Part shown: one piece after another, positions 55,795 through 64,000 of the stretch
Numbering within the stretch: the stretch's first letter is position 1
How the letters are laid out: every line of letters starts with the position of its first letter
NCBI RefSeq assembly: GCF_000208865.1
Contig: NC_018392.1
Span: forward strand, 2,965,348-3,029,347
Direction: 5' to 3'
Origin: Neospora caninum Liverpool
Taxonomy: Eukaryota > Apicomplexa > Conoidasida > Eucoccidiorida > Sarcocystidae
Length of the DNA stretch: 64,000 bases
The notes under the pieces: generated by a model
What the model was told of the DNA's origin: nothing
Seen by the model: the letters and a program-made list of their open reading frames with translations, nothing else
The model's database searches: none
Position numbers and translations under genes: made by a program

Positions 55795-58783
55795 GGCGGA
55801 AGGTCAACGGGAAACACGGGGAACTGTCTAGATGTACGACTGCCGAGAAACCTAACAAAGAGACTGAAAGACTAAGGCACGGCGACTGGAAAGAAAAGAA
55901 GCCGTGACAAAAGAAAACCGAAAAAGGTGAAACAGCTGAAAACGGGGGGGCGGAGGGGAGGCCGACAAAAGACAAGACACCGGACGAAACGGTTTACAGG
56001 TCAAAGGGACGAGCCACCCAGTGCGACAAGCTGTCAGTCCTCGCGGGCTCCGTTCTTCTCTCCTAGGTGTTCAGCGCCATGTACGCAAGAGGCGGCCCTG
56101 TCACGTGCACGACTTCAAACAGCAGCCGATGCGCCTCGTAGAGAAAAAAGGTCCACAAGCAAGGAGTGCAGCGTACGAAATGCGAGTCCTCCTTCACACA
56201 AATGGCTCCACGCTGGAAAACCAATCCAAAGGAGAACCGCTTCCGAAGGCGGGAACCGAGACACGGGTCGTGCGTGGCCCAGTGAATCGCGTTTTGACTT
56301 GAGGGCCTGAACGCGCGACGAAGGTCGGGCTCTTCAGAGGCTCTCAAAGCGGCGTGTCATGAGTTAGTTTGTTCCCTTCCACGAACGCAACATCTCTCAG
56401 TTGCTCCACAGATTCGCAGCCACGTGCATCCGTCCACGGGGACTTGAGGAAGGCTGTACCTCGCGCGAGGACTTTTTCGACGCGAAAGAGATATACGAGG
56501 ACGGCGGCCACACGTGTTAGGTCACACCACGCGGAACAGGCTGTTGCCTCCCTGAGAAACTGAAGCGCGCGTCAAGTCGCAGAAAAAACAATGTCTTTCC
56601 TCAGAGGATGAGGGGCGAATCTCGCGCTTTGCGCCGACCTGCGGGTCTTTTCTTGAAGGTCCGCGCGCGACTGCGCTCATTTAAATAGCGGCCGAGAGGA
56701 CGAGCAGCATAGAGCTGGCGGCGGCTTTTTCCAGTGCCCTGTATTTGACTGTGTCTTTGCCGTGGATCGGTGACCTGGAGCCAAAGACAAAATGCAATCG
56801 AGTTCAGCATGTGTTTCCGAACCCTCCCGAGGAAAATGTCCTTCCTGTTTTGTATAGCCGCAGGCGGCCAAACCTTGATAGAAGACAGGGAAAACCTCGC
56901 GCTAGGTCCCCTGAAACGGATCCCGCTCTGCACGCTCGTGACTCGGGCCATGACACATCCAGCGGCGGTCGCGCGCGGTGAGAGCGCTGGTCTCGCGAAC
57001 CGCGCCTGCGCTCGGAAAGAGACAGTAAATTTTTAGGTGCCTTCCTCTTCAGGCGCATCCACAAGCACCCGCCCCTGTGGAACAAATGGCCGTTGCAGCG
57101 AAAAGTTTGACACGGAAAGAGAGCGTGAGGCGACGGGAAGAGACCAGGCCAACTGGACAGCCCGCCACAAAAAGGCCGCTAAGAAGCCGCGGCCGAGAGA
57201 GACTCCGCAGCAGGCAGCTACGCGCACAAGTCTCGAAAACAGGGAAAATGCGCCCGAGTTAGCCTCCGCGCACAACCCCTCACGAAACGCTCCCAGCAGG
57301 CAAAACGCACTGACGCCTTGGCCCGACGAACACAAAGCAAATCGTGTTTTTAGGCGACGGACCCCGCCGTCCTTCAGTCTGTTCGAATCGAAAAGATCCA
57401 GCGTGTCAGACTTCTGACGCTGAAAGCTTGTGTCAGAATACGCTTAGCGGGAAGCGCCTGGCGTGATTCACTCACTCAGAATCTCGACTCTGTCCGCAAC
57501 CCAACGACGTTACCTTGCCCACACGAAGGACGCATACATTTGCCTGAGAAGGTTTTGCACTCAACTTCGACACGAGCGTTGCGATTTGCAAGTGTCAGTC
57601 CTTCGGGACTTTTGGTGGCCGGTTGTCGATCAGTCGCCCTCGAGCAGCCGCTGCCCCTCAACGTGGCGCACCGCTCTTACCCTGCGCGCAGTTTCGCTTA
57701 CAAAACGCCGTCGAAAGCGGTTTCGACTCTTTCCTTCCCGCTTACTCTTCTCTCTGCTGAACTGGATACACCGTATAGAGCTTCCTTGTCTTTTCTTCGA
57801 TCCGGCCTCAGTGTGTGGCGACGGGGGTTCAACGCTCTGTCTCTGCAACCCCAAAATCTGAAACACCGGCGTCTCCCTCGTGCCGCCGGCTGTCTTCGCG
57901 GACGGTTCCCTTGCTGTCTCTTTGAAGCGTTCCCCTCGCGTCTTCGGTCCGGCTCTTTTATCTCTTTGCCTAAACTTCAGGCGCTTCGCGTGCCTACGTT
58001 TTGCATATGTCGCACGCTGCCGTTTTCGTGCAGGCCGCTCCTCCTCAGCGGCCGTCGTGCATTCACCCTTCTCCGCCCCCCCGTTTGGCCCCTGTCCCAG
58101 TCCCATCCGTCCGTGTGGACCGGCTACAGTCCCAGTTCCCCTACCCTCTTTTTCTTTGCTGTTTAGCGCATCTCCTCTGTCCCGCGTCGTCTCCGCTGTC
58201 CTCCTGCGCCGTGGTTCCGCCCGTCGGGCACTGCTGTCCGACTGCGTCTCGTTTGGGGTAAGCCGAGGCCCTGTGTTGTTTGCTGCATTTCGTTCTGTTC
58301 CAGAAACGGTCGCGTGGACGCTGCTTGTTTGTTGGGGGTTTGGTCCCACCTCCTTGCTCGAGTCTTCTCCGCTTTTTGTCGACGCTTCGATTCAACCTCC
58401 AGTCCCTGGTGCTTCTCTGGCGGAGCTCTCCGTTTGTGACTGCACGCGTTCTGGTTTTTTTTCTTTTCGGCAGCACTGTCAAGGCAGCTGCTGTTGTGGT
58501 GAGAACTTCTCCTTTTCGGCTCAGCAAAGCGAGCGCCTTTCCCGGCTGCCTTCCCGCCTTCTTCTCCCACTGTTTTCGTTGCATTTCGCAACATCGCCCC
58601 CACCCTTCCTCTGAAGAGCCAGGCACGTTTCTAGTCGTCCCGTTTGCGAGTGTCTCGCCCGCCGGTCCAGAGAGGCGCTGAGAGGACCCGCCAGGTGGGG
58701 GGACTCGCGGAGAGCCGGCGGTTCCGCTGTCCTTGTCACAGACACTTCGCGACGCGCGTTCGGCTTACAGTGAGGTTTCCAAC
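55795..58783. promoter_or_regulatory. Divergent intergenic region between the coiled-coil and IDE-like genes
   Basis: These 3 kb separate two head-to-head genes and must carry both promoters and leaders. From about 57.5 to 58.78 kb the plus strand is CT-rich with CTTTCTC/CCTTTTTC runs, typical of a coccidian 5' leader of the plus-strand gene. It stays open in several frames at once, so those frames are not taken as coding. No WGAGACG element was found in good context, and no RNA gene was recognised. Confidence 0.5.
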
Positions 58784-61700
58784 ATGGCTCTGCGTGTAAC
58801 GGAGGAGATCGACAAGCCCCAGACTGACCGACGCAGCTACAGGTTTGTCCAACTGCCGAACCACTTGTCGGTGCTCCTGGTCAGCGACGCTGAGGCGGAC
58901 TTGGCGTCTGCAGCCCTGGACGTCAACGTAGGCGCGTTCTTTGATCCCCGGCCAGTGGAAGGCCTCGCACATTTCTGCGAGCACATGCTCTTCCTGGGCA
59001 CAGAGAAGTTTCCGGATGAGACGGAGTACTCCAACTTCATCAAGCAGCATGGGGGCTGCAACAACGCGTACACTGAGCACACGCACACAAACTATCACTT
59101 CTCCGTTGCGCCGGAACACCTCGAGGGCGCTCTGGACCGATTTTCCCAGTTTTTCGTTTCGCCGCTTTTCACCGAAAGTGCAACGGACAGGGAGTTGAAC
59201 GCCGTCGACAGCGAGTTCCGCCTGAGACTCGTGAACGATTTTATTCGGCGGTGGCATTTGCTCCACAAACTGGCGAATCCGGAACACCCGTTCAATCGGT
59301 TCTCATGTGGAAACCTGGTGTCGCTACAGGAGGTCCCGAAGGCGCTCGGCGCCGACGTCCGGCAGGAGCTGCTGGCCTTCCACAAGAAATGGTACAGTGC
59401 GAACATCATGACGCTTGTCATCCTCGGAAAAGACTCCTTGGATCGGCTGCAGGACCTCGCCGAGAAGTACTTTGGAACGATCCAAAACAAACAAGTGCCT
59501 CTGCGCCCCTCCCGGGCAATCGTGGACCCGAACGTCCCGGTCTTTCGGCCTGAAGAAGATTTGCAACAAGTCGCCTACATCGTCCCGATCAAAGACCAAA
59601 GAGAAATCCACTTCGAGTTTGTCCTGCCTCCCCAAATAGACGCCTGGAAAACTAAACCGACCCGGTACCTTTCTCACCTCGTCGGCCATGAGGGCAAAGG
59701 CTCTCTCCTCTCCGCGCTGAAGAAAGAAGGGCTGGCCATCGGCCTGAACAGCTGGAGTCTTGACGAGGAATGCGTCAGCATCTTTTACATTTCCATTGAA
59801 CTCACGGAGCAGGGAGCGTCTGACGCTGGGATTGATCGGTAAGACGGACACGGGAAACACATCGCGATGCAACCGGAGCAGACGCGTCGTGGTTCCTTTC
59901 TTGACGCCTGAACTGTGTCTGAGGACTCCCTCACAAACTCCATTGACATGGCCCTCAAGTTCCTAATGGGACATCACTTCCTGTCGAGCGTCTCCTCTCC
60001 TTTTGCGGCACAGAGCCAGAGTTGTCTCCACGTTCCACACAAATAGGGTTTGTAGTCGGGGAGACGAGACTGGGTTCGAGTGCCGCCGACAGCAAATGGT
60101 CAATGCAGTGCTACACGTTCGGTGGCGTCTGTGCGTTGTTGTGAGCTTTGTGGCAAGGACGAAACACTGTGCAAAGACCTTTCCCTGGGTGCGCGAACGG
60201 AAAAAGCTCTGGTCAGGTTTCCTTTTCTCTGATCTCGCGTTTCTCTGCTTGCCATTCAGAGTGGAAGACCTCGTCTTTCTTTATCTGAGCTTGCTTCGCA
60301 CCTCGCCTGTCCAGGAATGGGTTTTCGAGGAGTCGAGGTCTTTGGCGGAGATGGGCTTTCGCTTTGCCGACACAGAGAACCCGCTGCCGTTTTGCATTTC
60401 ACACGCGAAATACCTTCACCGGTATCCTCCTGAGTACGCGTTGTCGGGGCCTCACCTCTTTTTTTCTCTCGACAAGACGCAAATCGAAGACATTCTCCAA
60501 CGGCTCACACTGGACGCTTTACGCATCGAGGTGGTTGGAAAGCGCTATGCAGACCTGTGCACCAGCAAAGAAGACATCTACGATATCTCGTACCATACGG
60601 AAGCCTTCTCGAGCAAACAGCGTCAACGATGGGGCGGCATTCTACGCGCTTCGCCTCAGGTAATGATAAACCTGTTTTCAGCCGGTGACACCAAGATGCC
60701 GGTCTCCGTGAATCAAGTGTACTACTCTTCATAGATCTATTTGTGTTTATGCAGTCGTTCTCATGTTTCCCGGTGTATTCACTGAACGGCCATTTCCCGT
60801 AACCAAACATACATGCATATGCATATATGCGTGCGTGCTTAGAAACGTATACGCGGATGCTCGCCGCGTATACGTTTCGACTTCCCTGGACGCTTGGCGC
60901 CACGCTTCGTGCGACGGGCTCCCGATGCGCTGTCTCCGCGCGTTTCACGCCTCTCCGTCAGCTGTTTCCTTCCCTCCTGCGCTCAGGAAGCCTGGGATGC
61001 AGCGACGAAAGAAGGGCTGAGTTTTCCAACTCCTAACCCTTTCGTCCCGACCGATCTGTCGTTGCGCCCGCTGGCCGCCTCTCCGTCGTCTGCCTCTTCC
61101 CTTCCCTGCGCCCTGCCGGTATCGGGTCTTGGCGGGGACGGAAACCAGTCCTCCTTCCCGCACCTTGCAAAGGTTCAGCCACAAATTTACTTCAAGCAAG
61201 ACGACACCTTTTTGCTGCCCAAGCTGTCGGTTCGTCTTTGGATCAAAACGCCGGTGCCGGCGACGAACAACCAGGATGTTCTGACGGAGTTCTACATGCG
61301 CACTTGGGTGTACGTACAGACTGTCGCTGAGATGGTCAACGAAGACCTGTACGATGCCGAAGTTGCAGGTCTGTATTTCACGCTGAATGGCGGCGACTGG
61401 CCCGGAGAAATCTCCCTTTCTGCGCAAGGTTTCAACGATAAACTCCCGCTTCTTGTCGACAAATTGACCTTCGCACTTTCGCACTCCGGCGCTGTTCCCC
61501 CTGCCGAAGCCCATCGGGAAGGATCGCCTGACTCAGCGAAGGACGCCGGAAAAACAAACGGGGAAGCGCCGTTTCGTCTCGACCGTCGCGCCTTCGATGT
61601 AGTGAAGGAGAACCTTCACAGAAAGCTTTCGAATAGCATTCTGTATCGCACGGTGTCCCAGCAAGCTGCAACACTGCGCGGCGAAGCCCTGGAGATACCG

Positions 61701-62876
61701 TACTTCAGCTACGAGGAGTTGCTCCGCGTTCTCGAGAAGCTGGCGCCCGCCGACGTCGAGGAAGTGCCGAGAACGCTGTTTCAGCGCGCGTGTGTAGAAG
61801 CGCTCATCGTCGGCAATATGTCGTCTGCTGAGGCTTATTCGATGGTCGAGATGGCCTTGAAGAATCTCAACATCGAGACGAAACTCGACGGCAGTTCGCT
61901 TCCGGAGAAGGCCGTAGTTGACCTCGCCTCCCTCAACCTCGCCCGACTTCGGTCGTCTCTCCCTGGGCACTGTGCCGCAGCTGCCTCCTCGCCGTCGGCT
62001 GACGCCTCCACTGACCGACAGGAAAACGGCCACAGCGGGAACGGGGACACAAAGCTGTGTGCGGTCCGCGCCACGGAGGACTTGAAGGCTTCGGAAGTGA
62101 AACTGAAGATTCGTTCGGAAAACTCGAACCCTCAAGATCCCAACAGCGCCGCCTTCCTTCGTTTCCAGGTCGGGGACTTGGAGATACGGGAGAGATCAAT
62201 GTTGTCTTTGTTCTCCCACTGTGTCTCCCAGGCGTTCTTCGATGAACTGCGAACGCAACAGCAGCTCGGGTACGTTGTCCATGCCCACCGCAGTTTCCAG
62301 CTGCGGTCTCAGGGAATGGATTTTTTTGTCGCCGGCTCGAAGTTTTCCGCGGATCTCATGGCCACGCGGATCGAGCGCTTCGTTGAAAAGTATATCGGTT
62401 CGCTGCGCCACATCGACGCCGTTTTGTCCGACTCCCTCTTTGAGAAACACCGCGCAGCACTTATCAGCGAACTGAAGGTTCGGCCGCAAAACGTGTTTGA
62501 AGAGGCGCAGCGGTACGCGCAGGAAATCAGCACGAGGCACTTCCTGTTTGATCGGCGTGAACGGACGGTCGCCGAACTCGCCAGTCTAGAGAAGAACGAG
62601 TTCCTTCGCTTCATTCTCCACCGCCTCCGGCCTTCGCCTGTTCTGCTCCTCTGCATCGACAGACAGGCTGCAGCGAGTGACCTCGCCTCTCGCGAAGGAC
62701 AGGCCGCGGGCGAAAACGGCGAGAGCCTCCAGACGGAGACTCAAAGAGAGGCTCAGAAGCGGAGGGCGAGCGAATCTCAGCCGGAAAAAAGCAATCTGTT
62801 TGAGGGGTGGACGGACGTCCCCGCTCCACGGGAGTTGCGGAATTACGCAACCCGCACGTTCGCGATGCCCAAGTGA
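58784..62876 (+). CDS. Insulin-degrading-enzyme-like M16 zinc metallopeptidase
   Basis: Three exons, 58784-59838, 60260-60659 and 60987-62876, total 3345 nt and 1114 residues, slightly longer than animal IDE. The start ATG (MALRVTEE) sits in AACATGG context. The inverted zinc motif HFCEH is at residues 63-67 and the third ligand is the glutamate of ELNAVDSE at about residue 144, so the N-terminal half is catalytic. The substrate-chamber block GHEGKGSLLSALKKEGL and the C-terminal-half block RTQQQLGYVV are both present, so the full two-half clamshell is encoded. Exon 3 contains a Ser/Pro-rich insertion soon after its start and a coccidian-type Glu/Ser-rich tail before the end (TFAMPK). There is no signal peptide or obvious transit peptide, unlike the secreted toxolysins, so a cytosolic peptidase degrading short peptides is the likeliest role. 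Confidence 0.9.
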
Positions 62877-64000
62877 AGCGACGGCTCCGTTCCTTGCCAT
62901 CTTCTCGTCGTTTTCCCGGTGCGAAAAAACGCGCGAGAAAAGCGCCACGCACGGGACACACTGAGGTAGACGTCCTCTGCAGGCTGCGGCTTCCCCTGCT
63001 TTCCCTTCTAGAGCGACGATGGAAGGGCAAAACTCGGGCGAACGTTGTCTTAGTGCGGCTGCCTTTGCTTGCACACGTGCCTGTTCTTCGCGGGTCTTCC
63101 GCCGGATCCCGAGAAGGCTTCCCGTGACCGGGTCCTTCAGGGCGGATTTGTTCTTGGTATTTTTGTTCCGGCTCAGATGGCCAAGGACGCGGCTTTATTC
63201 AAAGCGCATCCAGAGCGACTGTTTTTTGTATCCTTTGTACACTTTCCCTTGTAATCCTCAGAGCCGATTCTTCAACCTTGCCGTTTCCCCTTCTCCGCGT
63301 TCCCTTCCGTTTTCCAGTGCGAACCCGATGTCTCTTCCGTTTCCATTTGTCGCGCCGCCGTAGGTTGCCGGTTTCGGCTTCTTTTCACGTCCAGCGGGCC
63401 TCTCTGTGCGCCTCTCTGGCGATGTCGAAAAACTTACTCCGGCACAAAGTGGAAGCATGTACTTTCACTCTATTCCTCTGCGGTATCCAGGCAGAATAAC
63501 CGCCCTTCTCGGTACAGGCTGGGCGTCCCTCGCTCTTGACTACGCCTCGTCGTTCTGAGCGGTTTCTCCTGAGGCTGTTGTTGCCACACCGATCTAAGAA
63601 TCGCCTCCACATGGACTCTATGTGCTGGCGTGCCGTCGACAGGAAATATGAACCCTCCCGTTAATTTTAGGTTTTCGTATCGGGGAGAAAGTGCACGCCG
63701 AAGCAGCAAATGCAGAGTATCGCACGTGCGCCTGTGGGAAGTGAACAGGCGATGGGTGGAGGCAGACTGTTCCACACGAGCTGTCAAAGAAAAAAGGCAT
63801 AACGTTTCAGTTCGCGTCCTCTTTATCGTTTAGCTATTAGAAGGGAGGACAGAGCGGCCGTCGCTTCCTTCCACGTCATGTCATCTGTTTATCCGGGACA
63901 CGGAGGAGGCGAGTGTAATTTTGGCGACGACAGGAGCGCGGAGAAGTCGCCCACTTTGCCTGGTCTTCCAAGTGTTTTTGGGGGTGGAGCGCCCCAGTCA
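62877..64000. other. 3' flank of the IDE-like gene, no further gene seen
   Basis: The region holds the 3' UTR of the M16 peptidase gene and downstream DNA to the window edge. Open frames are short and lack family-like blocks. A gene entering from beyond position 64000 cannot be excluded. Confidence 0.5.

Noticed and set aside
57880..58614. 244-codon plus-strand frame before the IDE-like gene
   Set aside because: It is a CT-rich leader translated as Ser/Phe/Leu/Pro; other frames on both strands are open too, and it has no acceptable link to exon 1.

Overview
The window is nuclear DNA of an apicomplexan parasite of the Toxoplasma gondii / Hammondia / Neospora group, most likely T. gondii or a very close relative; the species cannot be fixed from sequence alone. 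The evidence is short exons joined by GT-AG introns with pyrimidine-rich acceptors, alternating TA/TATG arrays in many introns, CT-rich leaders, large low-complexity insertions in otherwise conserved proteins, an ENT-family carrier close in length and topology to the Toxoplasma adenosine transporter, and WGAGACG promoter motifs. No bacterial-type operon, ribosome binding site, CRISPR array, insertion sequence or tRNA gene was seen.

Layout. (1) 816-5300 (+): a PDXDC1-like group II decarboxylase fold that has lost its PLP lysine. (2) 7021 to about 8900 (-): the nucleolar 18S rRNA processing factor RRP36, convergent with gene 1. (3) 9251-12329 (+): an RsuA/RluB-family pseudouridine synthase, divergent from RRP36 across about 350 bp. 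(4) 14764-16497 (-): an ENT-family (TgAT-type) adenosine/purine transporter. (5) 21368-29599 (+): a large secreted protein with about 17 + 5 tandem 150-bp repeats followed by an intact PP2C phosphatase domain. (6) 33970-39570 (-): a La-motif (LARP) RNA-binding protein. (7) 44856-45600 (-): a weak, frame-broken candidate gene. (8) 45997-55794 (-): a 2389-residue coiled-coil protein. (9) 58784-62876 (+): an insulin-degrading-enzyme-like M16 metallopeptidase, divergent from gene 8. For genes 3, 4, 5, 6, 8 and 9 the exon chain was checked base by base: splice phases agree at every junction and the summed coding length is a multiple of three.

The genes do not form one pathway. Two act in rRNA or RNA modification and processing (RRP36, pseudouridine synthase), one in mRNA binding (LARP), one in purine salvage (ENT), one in intracellular proteolysis (IDE), one is probably structural (coiled coil), one is a probable pseudoenzyme, and one is a secreted phosphatase, which is the most unusual locus here. 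Two stretches (about 32.1-33.0 kb and 44.9-45.6 kb, both minus strand) look like coding sequence broken by stops or frame changes and may be decayed genes.

The remaining intergenic DNA (5.3-7.0, 12.3-14.8, 16.5-21.3, 29.6-34.0, 39.6-44.8, 55.8-58.8 and 62.9-64.0 kb) shows no supported gene.
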